From: Dipteris shenzhenensis
Lineage: Eukaryota > Polypodiophyta > Polypodiopsida > Gleicheniales
Assembly (NCBI GenBank): GCA_047967505.1
Contig: CM106538.1
Length of the DNA: 64,000 nucleotides
Strand: one strand, 5' to 3'
Shown here: piece by piece, positions 23,569 to 36,100 of the stretch
How the letters are laid out: every line of letters starts with the position of its first letter
Numbering within the stretch: position 1 is the first letter of the stretch
Position numbers and translations under genes: made by a program
The notes under the pieces: generated by a model
The model's input: only the letters and a program-made list of their open reading frames with translations
What the model was told of the DNA's origin: nothing
Databases searched by the model: none

Positions 23569-26500
23569 ATGGCATCTGATTCTCTTTCACAGATTGTCAC
23601 TGAAAAGCTTGACAAGAATAACTTCCAGGCATGGAAGTTTAGAATGACGAATTTCTTGATGGGAAAAGGCTATTGGGAATTCATTACAGGAAATGAAGAA
23701 GAACCTGTTCTTCCTAATGTTCCCAGTCAACAGGAAATGCAGGCATTCAAAGGATGGCATGAGAGAGCCAGGAAAGTTATGTACTGGCTGTCTATCAGTA
23801 TTTCGGACTCCATGATTGTGCATATTCAGGATGCAAATATGCCAAAGGAGGCATGGGATACTTTGGCAAAAATGTATAGCACAAATACGCAAGCCAGGAA
23901 AATGCAACTCAAACAGGAGTTGCACAATGTGCAGAGAGAAAATTTGAGCATAAATGACTACCACATGAAAGTGAAGAAAATTGCAGATGCACTTGCTTCC
24001 CCATTGGGTCGCCAGTGGATGATGATGATTTGGTTTCTGTGACCTTGAATGGTCTAGGAAAGGATTATGCACAGTTCCGGACATCCATTGCCGTCCGTGA
24101 AAACTTTCCTGATTTTGAGGAGTTGATTGCTCTTCTAATTTCTGAAGAGCAGAGAAATGGGGGTGCATCTTCTTCAGCAAGAACTTCAAAAGAAACTGTC
24201 TTCTACTCAAATGCTGGCAGAGGTAGAGGCAGAGGTAGAGGAGGCCGATCTGCAGGCCGTGGTAGAAATCAAAATATGCAGCAAACGCAAGAAAACCAGT
24301 CCTATGCAGGAGGACGTGGTAACTCTAGAGGCAGGGGGAGCCAAAGAGGCCGTGGTGGATGGCAGAGAAGCCAAAATGCAAACAGCAATGTTGAATGCTA
24401 CTATTGTGGCAAAATGGGTCATATGGCTAAAGACTGCTACAAAAAGCAGAATGACATTATGAGTGGAAAATTGCAGCAAGGCAATTATGCATCCTCTAGT
24501 AGACAGGGTGATGACAGAAATGAGCATTTGTTTATGGTGCAGCATATGACAAATTCTGTAACAAGTGCAGAAGAAAGCAATGATGTGTGGTATGTTGACT
24601 CGGGTGCGTCAAACCACATGACAGGTCACGCTGAATGGTGGATGCAGGATGCAAGAAAAATGGAAAAACTAGGATTTGTGGAGACTGGTGATGATACTGC
24701 ACATCCTATTGTGCAGATTGGCAAAATTCCTTTGTCTATGCAGGATGGGAAAAAGAAATACTTGTCTGATGTATTTCATGTCCCGAACATCACCAAGAAC
24801 CTGGTTTCTGTTGGTCAAATGGTTGAGCAGGGCTTGCAGGTTAGATTTAATCCTCATGGATGCTTTGTTGAGGATATGAAAAATAACGGTCGCTTGATAG
24901 CAAAAGGAAAGAAGAAGGGCAGGATGTTTACGTTGGATGCAGACATGCCTGAATTGAGTGCAGCAATGTTTGCACATGGGACCGGTGTAGTTGCAGATAT
25001 TGATATCTGGCACAAACGCATTGGTCATGTTAATATACAGCGACTAAAATCAATGCAAGCCCAAAATATTGTTGCAGGATTGCCTAAATTCAAGGTTGCA
25101 GAAATGCACAAGGTTTGTGAAGCCTGTCAATTTGGGAAACAGGCAAGGAAACCTTTTCCTAGGCATGTTCAAGAGAGTAAAAAGCCATTGGAATTAATCC
25201 ACTCTGATGTGTGGACTACAAAAGCTGCATCTATTGGAGGCTGTCACTATTTTGTCACATTTATTGATGACTTCAGCAAAAAACTGTGGGTGTATTTTAT
25301 GAAAAAGAAAAGTGAAGTGTTTGGGCACTTCAAAGCTTTCAAAGCTATGGTTGAAAAAGAAACAGGCCTGCAAATAAAATGGCTAAGGTCAGATGGAGGG
25401 GGAGAGTACCTCTCAAATGAGTTTGCAAGCTTCTTGCAGGAGCATGGTATAAAGCAGCAATATTCATGCAGTCATACCCCACAGCAAAATGGAATTGCAA
25501 AAAGAAAAAACAGGCATATTGGAGAGGTATCTCGGGCTATGCTAAATGAAAAAGATCTACCAGACTATTATTGGGCTAAAGCAGTTGCTACAACAGTCTA
25601 TATAATGAACAGGACTCCCACTGCAGCAATACATGGCATGACGCCAGAGGAGATGTATACTGGTAGGAAACCAGATATTTCTCATTTGAAGATTTTTGGT
25701 TGCATTGCCTATGTCCATGTGCCAGATGAGTTGAGGTCCAAGTTGGATCTAAAAGCTGAGAAGTGCGTCTTTATTGGTTCTTCTCTGCAGCAGAAAGGGT
25801 TTAGATGCTATAACCCTTCTACACGTAAGTTCACAGTGAGCAGAGATGTTGTTTTTGATGAGATGAGCAGCTGGTATAAACCAGTAAATGTGATGATTGA
25901 TGTAGATGCACAAAATGGTAATGCTGCACAGAATGCACAGCAGCAATCATAAAATATCAGTGGACCTAGAGTGTCCTCTACCAGTGGTTCACATACTTCA
26001 CCATGGACAGGCAGATTGAGATCAGGAGAATCCCCTCAAAGCAATGCAGAGAGTATCATGAAAAGGAAAAGAGAAGGTAGATCAGCCCATGTATGATGTG
26101 AATGCAGGTCACTCTTGTGTGGATGGTGAATCCAGTGGCTCAGAACAGAGCATTGATGATGAGTTGCGTATTCCTTCTATTGTTACACCTAGAGTAAGGA
26201 AGACCAGGGATGTTTTGAGAGCACCTGGAAGTGAGCCTCTTTTGCGCAGGTCTACCAGGGTTAGGTATCCTGTGGATAGGCTGAAATATGATGGATTTAC
26301 AGCCATTCACTATGCCTATATGGTCAAAGTGATACAGGAACCAGAACCCACTTCTTTTGAGCAAGCCATGGGAAATGAAAAATGGGAGAAAGCCATGGAT
26401 GAAGAAATGGATGCCTTGGATGCTAATGCTACATGGGAATTGGTGCCTTTGCCTAAAGGCAAGAATGCAATTGGTTGTAAGTGGGTTTATAAGATCAAGC

Positions 26501-27926
26501 ACAATGCAGATGGTTCTGTGAATAGATACAAGGCAAGATTAGTTGTCAAGGGGTATGCACAGACATATGGCATTGATTATGAAGAAACTTTCAGCCCGGT
26601 TGCAAGGATGGCAACCGTAAGAGCAGCCATTGCTATGGCTGCATCAAAGGGATGGTCTTTACATCAGATGGATGTAAAGAATGCCTTCTTGCATGGTGAT
26701 TTGCAAGAAGAGGTCTTTATGGAGCAGCTAGCAGGTTATGTTCATGCCACTCATCCTGAGTTTGTTTGCAGGTTGAAGAAAGCCTTGTATGGCTTGAAGC
26801 AAGCACCTAGAGCATGGTCTGACAAGATAGGACAGTATCTTGTCACTATTGGCTTTCAGATTTCCAAGGCAGATTTCTCACTCTATGTGAGAAAAACAGA
26901 GAAAGGGATTATGCTACTGGTCATTTATGTTGATGATTTGATCATCACAGGTGATAGTGATGAAGATATCCTTCATGTGAAAATGCTATTGAGGCAGAAG
27001 TTTGAGATGAAGGATTTGGGAGAGCTGCGTTATTTCTTGGGCATTGAGGTGATTAGATTACCAAGTGGGATACAGCTCTTGCAGAGGCAGTATGGATTGG
27101 ACATGCTGTCCAAATATGGGATGACAGGCTGTAAGCCTATTTCAGTTCCTTTGGAGCAGAATGTGAAGCTGAGCACAGATGCAGGTGAGCTTCTGGAAGA
27201 CCCTACTATGTACAGACGCATAGTAGGAAGTTTGATTTACATGCCTATTACCAGGCCAGATTTGAGCTATGATGTTGGGTTGGTAAGTCAGTTTATGCAG
27301 GCTCCAAGGAAACCGCATTTGGATGCGGCTAGACACATACTCAGGTATGTGAAGTCCACATTGCAGTATGGACTATTTTATGAGGCTAGGGTTCAGATAC
27401 AGTTGCATGGATAACTGATGCTGATTGGGCTGGTAGCATTTCTGATAGACGATCTACCAGTGGATATATGTTCTCTTTTGGGAGTGCTGCAGTCACTTGG
27501 AGCAGCAAGAAACAGCCTACAGTCGCCTTGTCGAGCACAGAGGCTGAGTACAGGGGTGTAGCAATGGCTGCATGTGAGGTAGCTTGGTTGCATAAGCTAC
27601 TCTATGATATGCATCAGTCTACAGATGGGCCGGTTGTCATTTATTGTGACAACATGAGCAGTATACACTTGGCAAAGAACCCAGTCTTTCATGCTAGAAC
27701 AAAGCACATTGAGGTGCATTATCACTATGTGCGGGAGAAGGTTTTACTAGGTCTTATTGATCTAGTTTATGTCAGCATAGAGGATCAGGTAGCTGACATA
27801 TTCACGAAAGCATTGGGTGCAGAGAAGCTGCGCAAGTTCAGAGACCTGCTTGGTGTGCAGGATTTGGGACTGAGCTTGAGGGGGAGTGTTGAGATATCGA
27901 GCTCCACTCGCGATATGCCAGGGTGA
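23569..27926 (+). pseudogene. Copia gag-pol polyprotein gene, disrupted
   Basis: The ATG at 23569 (MASDSLSQIV) starts the copia gag. A 2-bp insertion near 24001 (CTTCCCCATT, against CTTCCATT in copy 2) shifts the frame, and coding resumes from about 24015. The zinc knuckle CYYCGKMGHMAKDC is at 24396-24437. The protease motif VDSGASNHMTG is near 24595. GAG-pre-integrase (WHKRIGH, CEACQFGK) is near 25010-25140. The integrase core has SDVWTT and SDGGGEY, but the catalytic Glu is Lys (GIAKRKN, codon 25500-25502). An in-frame TAA at 25950 and a frameshift near 26085 separate the reverse transcriptase (NAFLHGDL; YVDD at 26926-26937). A further frameshift near 27412 precedes RNase H ([16 protein letters not shown]), which ends at 27926 inside the 3' LTR. 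It cannot make a working polyprotein. Confidence 0.92.
27872..27886 (+). other. Polypurine tract of copia copy 1
   Basis: GAGCTTGAGGGGGAG directly precedes the 3' LTR, the position where plus-strand synthesis is primed. It overlaps the 3' end of the RNase H reading frame. Confidence 0.75.
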
Positions 27927-28251
27927 CTGTTGTGCATTTATGTCACCGACTTGTTAGCTGGAGATGCGACTGGAGATGCGGTTGGTACACCGCCCACGAA
28001 TAATAGCTGGATGACAGCTATCCTTATCTACACTAGTTCGTGGCTCAGTTAGTATGCCACCTTAGTTAGTTGAGTTTGGTTTGAGACCCACATATAGGGT
28101 TCTTCTATTTCTTTGTACTTGAGTTCTTTTGGCTTTACACAACTAAGAAGAGGAAAACTGTTTTCAGCCTCCACTTTTGTGTGTATTCCCCCATTGTGCA
28201 TGTGAGAAAGCCGCAAGTGAGACTCCTTCCCTCTCTCCCACAATCTTCACA
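27887..28251 (+). repeat. 3' LTR of copia copy 1
   Basis: 365 bp, starting TGTTGAGATATCG and ending TCTTCACA, followed by the TTTAT target duplication and then by array sequence (TTTATTAGGGCCTAACAAGAG). Confidence 0.9.
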
Positions 28252-29575
28252 TTTATTAGGGCCTAACAAGAGATTGGCACCACTGCCATTCTCCACTTGT
28301 ACAAATGTTTACCCTACTATTCTAGGAGTGGTATTCCAGTGATCATAGGAGAGTGGTGTCTGATTCAAATCCAAATGTGAGTTTGATGATCTCAATGTCA
28401 TTATATAGTTGCCAGCATGGAATTGGCATCACAACCATTCCCCACTAGTGGTAGTCTAGACAAACAAAACCTATAGATTTACATTCCAGGGCCTAATAAG
28501 AGATTGACACAATTCCATATGATCTCTACATAGCGGAGACAGTTATCACTACATAGAAGAATGCACATGTGAGTTTAGGATTCTCAATGCCATATTTTAG
28601 GGCAAGCATGAGATTGGCATCGTTGCCATTCTCGCTAGTGGTAATCTAAACAAACTAAACCTTTAGATTGATGTTCACCCTACTATTCTAGGAGGGTTAT
28701 TCCAGTGATCATAGGAGAGTGGTGTCCGATTCCAATCCAAATGTGAGTTTGATTATCTCAATGTCATTATATAGTTGCCAGCATGAGATTGGCATCACTG
28801 CCATTCCCCACTAGTGGTTGTCTAATTTTATTGGCATTCTCCACAGAGATTGACACAATTCCATATGATCTCTACACAGCGGAGACACTGATCACTACAT
28901 AGAAGAATGCACATGTGAGTTTAGGCTTCTCAATGCCATTTCTTAGGACCTAATAAGAGATTGGCACCACTGCCATTCTCTACTTGTACAAATGTTCACC
29001 CTACTATTTTAGGAGGGGTATTTCAGTGATCATAGGAGAGTGGTGTCCGATTCCAATCCACATGTGAGTTTGATGATCTCAGAGATTGACACAATTCCAT
29101 ATGATCTCTACATAGCGGAGACAGTGATCACTACATAGAAGAATGCACATGTGAGTTTAGGATTCCTTGTGCATGTTTTCAAGTCACGGTATGAGATTGG
29201 CACCACTACCATTCTCAACTGGTGGCATTCTCCACAGAGATTGACACAATTCCATATGATCTCTACACAGTGGAGATAGTGATCACTACATAGAAGATTG
29301 CACATGTGAGTTTAGGATTCCTTGTGCATGTTTTCAGGTCATGGTATGAGATTGGCATCACTACCATTCTCCACTGGTGGCATTCTCCACAGAGATTGAC
29401 ACAATTCCATATGATCTCTACACATCAGAGAGAGTGATCATTACATAGAAGAATGCACATGTGAGTTTAGGATTCCTTATGCATGTTTTCAGGTCATTGT
29501 ATGAGATTGGCACCACTACCATTCTCCACTGGTGGCATTCTCCACTGAGATTTGCATAATTCCATATGATCTCGA
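28252..29575. repeat. Tandem array, block 4
   Basis: Trimeric repeat units between the copia and gypsy insertions, with several shortened monomers near 28660-28850. The block ends CTCGA, the left target duplication of the gypsy element, which falls inside a type 1 monomer (CATATGATCTC). Confidence 0.85.
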
Positions 29576-30059
29576 TGTTAGCCCTCTCTACTCTGAAGAC
29601 TAACTCGAAACGCACTACTGCGACAGATTTACATGCGTAATCGAACTTCAGAACTGCGTATGAAAATTCATAGAGTAGAACAGTGATCGACAGAATCATT
29701 CATGATAAAACAATAAGATAGATGCAATAGAATATCTGTATTACACTTCTCCGAGCAGTACAACACCGTACTCTCTGATACATAGCACTGATCCTTGCTC
29801 CGATCTTCATCAATGAGCCCCAATGAGCCCCCTGAATGATCGCTCTCTTCTCTCTTATCTAACCGGCACACATAACTCCTTCACGGTTGCCGTGACGGTT
29901 GCCGTGCCTATTCAGTTCTCCGCCTAGTCCTAGAACTTCCGTCTTTTCATATCTCACTATAAACTAGATACAACGTATTAATGATAATGATCTAAGGACT
30001 AATGATCTAAGGACTCCCCCCCTAGTTCCTCTTTGCTGTTGCTGCTTTTGCCCTTAACA
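29576..30059 (-). repeat. 3' LTR of the gypsy element
   Basis: 484-bp direct repeat of 38755-39238. The interior contains a short repeated GACGGTTGCCGTG segment and a repeated ATGATCTAAGGACT near its left-strand end. No clear polypurine tract stands next to it on the inside (30060-30116), which is a weak point of the annotation. Confidence 0.92.
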
Positions 30060-30116
30060 CTTGGCACTCCCGGTGAATCGGATTCCGGATCCGCATCCGA
30101 ACCCACCGGTTCTCCG

Positions 30117-33100
30117 CTACGGTTCATCCTCGACGTCGCCACCGTCATCGTCCGCCACCGCCGCTGCTGCCGCTGCCGCCGCCGGAACTGCTGGAGCCGC
30201 CGGCGCCGGTACTTGTACTGCCGGAGCCGCTTGTGCCGGTCGAAGTAAAGGTAGCTGCTGCGGGTTGAGAGCATGGGTATCCACAAAAATTTGGAGCTGT
30301 CCATAGAAAGGTGGTGCCGCCGCCCCCGCCTGCTGAGCTACTGCCGCCATCCGATGAATATAGCGGCATGCTGTCCGCAGGTCGACCAACATAGCTGCTC
30401 TCTCAACATGACTCGTTCTCCGCAGCTGTTGTAGCTCCTCTTCATGCAGTCGGGTCTTCTCAGATAGAGCGAGTTCGAGATCGGTTACCCGCATAGTGCG
30501 ATCTGCTTTCTTCGCCACACCATCCAGTCGTTTCATTACCCGCCCCAATTCCTTGGTTTGGGCACCTGTTGATTGTTCTGCCGTAGTAGCTCTGATCTTC
30601 AGCAGATCTGCCATGAGGCACTTCACCTCAACTTCATGTTGATGGTGCTCTTCTTTCCGGGCGAGCTTGAGTGCCAACAGCTGAGATCTGGCATCGTCAC
30701 ACTGCTGTTGCACCACCGCGACGTGTTCTTTCAGCTGCAAAAAGTGCCTTGCGTCAAAGGATTCCCCGTCCGCTGACTCCAGAAAAGCTGCTGCGTCCGC
30801 TTGGGGTCGTGGCTTTATGGCGGGAACCTGTGCGATCTCGGGTCTTTTTCCTCTGGCCTTCGCTCTTCGGAGGGCTTCTTCCAGTTCGGCGATCCGTTTG
30901 ACATAGCCTTCGGAAGAATCCACCGGTCTCGCCGCTGTCTGCTTCCCGAGAGTATTTGCCGATGTAGAACTTCCACCTTCCGGTTGTGCCGCAGTTTCCG
31001 TCACCGATACTGGTGGTAAAAATGATGTTCCTGCGCCCCCTCCCGCCGGATCATCCTCATCCCTCCGGGCCAACCGTCGATCGAGAGACCTGCAAGCCCG
31101 CTCCAGCTCTACTTGCAATTGACGTTGATGATCAAGAAAAATACCCTGCATCTCTGCGACGAAGGCTTCCGATAAATCCAACAAAAGTGCCTCGTCCAGC
31201 ATGCGTGTAGAGCTAGAGGGTTGCCGGTACGCCATCACTTCCGCTTCCAACAACTGCACCCTGGCGGTCGCAGTTGTAGCCTTCTCCGTCAATTGTTCCG
31301 TCAGCCGCAGGTGTTCTTGAGTTTGGGCGACAATCGCCGTCCTTGCTTCCTCCATATCCTGCTGTCGCCGTGCATCCATCTGTTGGAATTGTAACAACTG
31401 CTCCTGCAGCTGTTGATTGCGTTCGAGCAGCCTGGCATTTTCCTGGCGCAACCTCGCCTCATTCTCCTCCAGCTGCCCCTTCTGAAAACATTGGAGCAAG
31501 CGCTCCGCCAACCGTCGTGCCGTGACCAGATCATATGTCTCCACCGACGGAGATAGCTGCAGCTCACCACTCCCCCTTGGGACTACACGGGTTTCCTCCT
31601 GACATGCCTGTCTCCCCGAACTGTCCTCCCGAGTGTGGACTGAGCTTTCCCCTTGCAAGGCCTCAGCGTCCGGGCGGGTTTTCTTCAACATTGCTCCTTC
31701 CGGCACAAGAGCCAACTTTCTTTTCAATAAACTGGCCATGCGGCTCGATGTTGCTGAGACCGCGGGCCTACTCCTCTGGCTGCCCTGTGGAACTTCTGCC
31801 GGAACCACCACCGCAGGTACTATCGCCGTAACCTCCACCGCAGGTACTACCGGAGTCACCTGGTTCCTTGGCGTCAGAGCTCCCTCCGTTGTTGATCTTG
31901 CTGGTTCCACCTCCTTGGACTCCTTGTCCGAAGCATCGTCTGTAGACTCCTCCACCTCCACATACGACCCTGGGACTACCGGTTCCGCATCTGGTCCGAA
32001 CAAAAGAAATAAGACTTGCCCCATCCGGGATGTTGCCGTTGGCTTCAAGAGCTTCTTGGCCACCTCCAGAATTCTGTCCGCCATCAGCTTCGCCCAGGGA
32101 ACCGGTTTCCCTTGCTCCGCCCTCTGGAAATAGGTAAACTGGGCCTGTCCCAGTAGCTCTGCTTTCACCTTCTGCCAGAGTGCCTCCGCAATAAACTTGT
32201 AGCATGTCTTCTGCGAAGCATCCAGCTTCTTCATGTTGTACTCCCCCTTGCAACCTGCGCCGAGAGCTGCCTCCATGGCACTGCTGGTAAGCTTCGTGAC
32301 TTTGCATGGACCATCCACCGGCAAGTGCAACCGGGCCGCTACCAGCTCCTTGCACAAGGTGAAAGTCTTTCCATACACCACGACCTTGCGCCCGCGTGCA
32401 AGCTGCGCCAAGATATCTTGCGCCAATGGATGAACTGGTGTCATAGCCCATGGCAAACCCGCGAACTCCACCAGACGAGCTCGTGTCAGCCAAGACTGCA
32501 CAGCCTCATCCCCAACAGGTAACGGATTGATCAGATGGAAGACCACCATAGCGGCGAGAAGCTGGGATGCGAGGGAGAAGAGTTCTGGAAAACAAAGAGT
32601 CGGAAATAAGCCCCCTTTTGCTTCCAAATTGCCTTTTGGATGCCCTGGTGAACTCCTTGTTTGCATGCAACGATCAAGTGTCCCATCATCCTGATAAAAG
32701 CCCCACTTCGAAGATTCAGTAGATTGCATGGCGGCGTCCTCGCTCCGCAACACGAAGCTTTGCTCCCACCGTTTCTCGGAATAAAGTGAGTGATACCACA
32801 CGTGCGTACTAATAGCCCCCATCATCGGTTTCTCCACCGAAATGGCTACAAATGCATTTGAAATGATCTTCACAGGTGGTATCTCCGGAAATGGGTAAGG
32901 TGGCATGGGCCCTGTATATGGTCGGAGACGAAATCCATTTACCGGCTTCTGCAACAGCTCCCCCTGTAGTGTTCCTAATCGGAACGTGCCGTCACCATAA
33001 CGCTCCACCACCCAATACGGACCTCCCCACCGTAACTTCAGCTTACCCGGATGCGGACCCATCCGAGTGTTAAACAATATCACGGCATCTCTCCGTTTGA

Positions 33101-36100
33101 AGGTCTTCTTCTTTGAATGACGGTCCACCCAGACCTTCCGTCTGTCCTGGACTACCTGTGCAAGATACGCACTGTTGAACCGCTCCTCACCCAGCCGATC
33201 CAGCTGTTCAATCCTCCGGTCTACGGACTCGTCCCAGCCCAATTTCTCTGCCGCTGCAATCCGCAGACTCGGTACTAGGAATTCCATGGGGACCACTGCT
33301 TCAACTCCGTAAACCAACTTGAATGGCGTGAACCCCGTCGCAACCTTATAGGAAGTCCGGAACGCCCATAATGCGGAGTAAAGTTTTTCATCCCAATCTG
33401 TCCGATTTTCATTGACCAGCTTTTTCAGAATGACTAGCAACACCTTATTCGAGGACTCCGCCTGTCCGTTTGCCTGAGGGTAATACACTGTGGACTTCTT
33501 ATGAATGATTAGGTGCCGGGTAACCAGTTCCCGTAACACCGCATTAAGGAAATGCCCACCTTGATCCGTGACGAGCTCAACCGGACATCCGTACCGTGTC
33601 ATAATGGCTTCATAAAGGAATCTGGCCACAGCCTTTGCCGAATTATCCTTCAGTGCTCTGGCCTCCACCCATTTGGTACAGTAATCCGTCGCCACCAGGA
33701 TATACCGGTTACCTGTCCTCCGCGCCGGCGGCGAAAACGGACCTACAAAGTCCAGCCCCCACTTCATGAACGGTTCGAGGGCCAGTATGGGATTATGCGG
33801 CATCCGGTCCCGACCTGATGGCTGGCCCAACCTCTGGCACACATCGCATCTTTTGACGAACCTATGCGCATCCCCCATTAATGTTGGCCACCACAGACCT
33901 CCTTGGAGTACCTTCCGTCCGGTTACTTCTCCTGCGAAGTGTCCACCGCTGATTCCTTGGTGAGCCTCTTCCAGGATGACCTCCTGCTCATGTGGGTACA
34001 CACACCGTCGCAACACACCATCTAGCCCCTGCTTATACAATTGGTCAGCAATGATCCGAAAGTCTCTGCTCTTGAGCGCGAGCCGTTTCCGCTGGTCTCG
34101 CGACATTCCGTCGCGCATCTGGCCCGTGTCGACAAAGTGAAACATGTCGTCGTACCACGTCTTTGGAGCTGCCGGTACCACCGCCTCCAGTTCGAACAGC
34201 TGGGCATCCGGAAAATCGTCTTCCACACCCATCGGGTCTTCGCCAGATTCCAACCGCAAAAGGTAATCCGCTACGGCATGCGTACTTCCTGGTCGATGGA
34301 CCACCGTGAAGTCGAACTCCTGTAAAAGCAGCATCCACCGGGCCAACTTTCCAGTGAGCTCGGGCTTGTGTACCAAATACAACAAGGCGGAATGATCCAC
34401 ATGAAACGTGAACCGATTCCCCAACAGGTAGTGACGAAACTTTGTTACGGAATAAATCATCCCCAATGCTTCCCGCTCCGTCGTAGAGTAATTCCGTTCG
34501 GCTTTTGACAACCTGCGACTTGCATAATACACCGGTCGGAACCACTTGCTTGTCGCTTCCTGCATGAGGACACTACCAATAGCCACGTCCGAGGCATCCA
34601 CAAAGACATGAAACATCTTCGTCCAATCTGGCGGCTGAACCACCGGTGCTGTCGCCAACATCAGTTTGAGCCGTCGAAAAGCTAAGTCACAAGCAGGAGA
34701 CCAGACTACCGGTACTTTGTTGAGTTGGTCATACAGTGGTGTCGCCACATCCGCCAGATACCGCAGCATTCGGCTGTGCCATTTAACCTGCCCTAGGAAT
34801 CTCCCGAGCTGCTTACCGTTGCCAGGAACCTTGGCCTGCCGAATCGCTTCGACCTTCGCCGGATCTACCGCAATGCCTTCCGCCGAGATAATGCAACCCA
34901 GCAGCATACCGCTGCCCACGGCGAATGCACATTTCATAGGGTTCAGACACAACCGTGCCTCCCTACACCGGGTTAAGCATTTCTTCAGATGCTCAAGGTG
35001 CTGCTTGCGACTCCCGAAAACACTGAAATCGTCCAGAAATACCTGCATAAAGATTAGTAAATAATCATCAAATATTTCTTGGACCATGCGTTGAAATGTT
35101 GCCGGAGCATTCTTTAGCCCAAATGCCATCACCAGGAAAACAAATGCTCCCCACTCCGTGATGAAGGCTGTTTTCTCTCGATCTTCTGGTGCCATCTGCA
35201 CCTGGTTATACCCACTGAAGCCATCCAGAAAAGAATACATCTCGTGACCTGCCACTGTATCCAGCATAGTATCATTAAACGGCAAGGGAAATGGATCCGT
35301 GATTGTCGCCGCGTTAAGCTTTCTGTAGTCAACACAGACCCGCAACTTCAAATTCTTTTTCGGAACAATCACTATTGGCGAAAGCCACGTTGCACGGTCA
35401 ACCGGATAGATAAACCCGACCTTTAGCAACCTGTCCAGCTCCTCCTTCACCCTCTGGGCATAGTTTAGGTTCATTCTATACCGTTGTTGCCGAACCGGTA
35501 TCGCATCCTTCTGCAGATTGATCCTGTGCTGATAGAATTTGGGATCGATGCCGAGCAAATCTGTGTAGTCCCAGGCGAACACGTCTTTGAAGGATTTCAG
35601 CAATGTCTCCAATTTTCCCCGAAATCCTTTATCGAGCTTTGCACTGACACGGACGTTCTTTGGCTCCTCCTCCGTCCCGAGGTTAAGATCCAGCAGCTCG
35701 TCTTCTTTGACCCTCCGTGAGCGACGGAGTTCCTGCTCGAAAACTCTTTCCGCCTCCGCCACTCCTGCTTCGTCCGGCATGTCTCCTGTGCCTTCCGGTA
35801 GACTCCCTTCGACTGGTTCTTTCGTGGAACTAGATGACTCCTGCGTAGCCGAGGGAATCTGATGCTGATATTGCTTTAAAACGGCAACCACATCGACCTC
35901 GAACAAGCTTACCAGCTCCATATTCCTACTGAAGTAGTCATCCTCCTCTTCGACCCCCATTCCGTCCATCATATGGATACCTTCCGCCATCGTCGGTCGG
36001 AATGGTGTCCTCAGCCCTTGTTTGGTATGTACCGAGAGCTTCAGCTTCTTTTTTCCTTTCCGAATGGTGATGCGGTCTGATTGCCAGTCTTGTTTCACAC

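Larger units (their letters stand above)
22664..28251 (+). mobile_element. Full-length Ty1/copia retrotransposon, copy 1 (decayed)
   Basis: The element is 5588 bp with two 365-bp LTRs (TGTTGAG...TTCAYA) and a 5-bp target duplication TTTAT at 22659-22663 and 28252-28256. The PBS adjoins the 5' LTR and the PPT adjoins the 3' LTR. The domain order is gag, protease, integrase, reverse transcriptase, RNase H, as in copia elements. I count about eight differences between the LTRs, mostly C/T, so it is moderately old. Internal lesions (see the gag-pol entry) make it non-autonomous. A partial second copy lies at 61518-64000. Confidence 0.93.

Noticed and set aside
23587-24210. Long - strand frame opposite copia gag (207 codons)
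   Set aside because: Antisense shadow of gag. The + strand has the gag, zinc-knuckle and protease motifs.
31300-31570. Envelope-like gene in the gypsy tail
   Set aside because: The tail has coiled coils and Ala/Pro-rich stretches but no signal peptide or transmembrane segments that I can see, so an envelope role is not supported.
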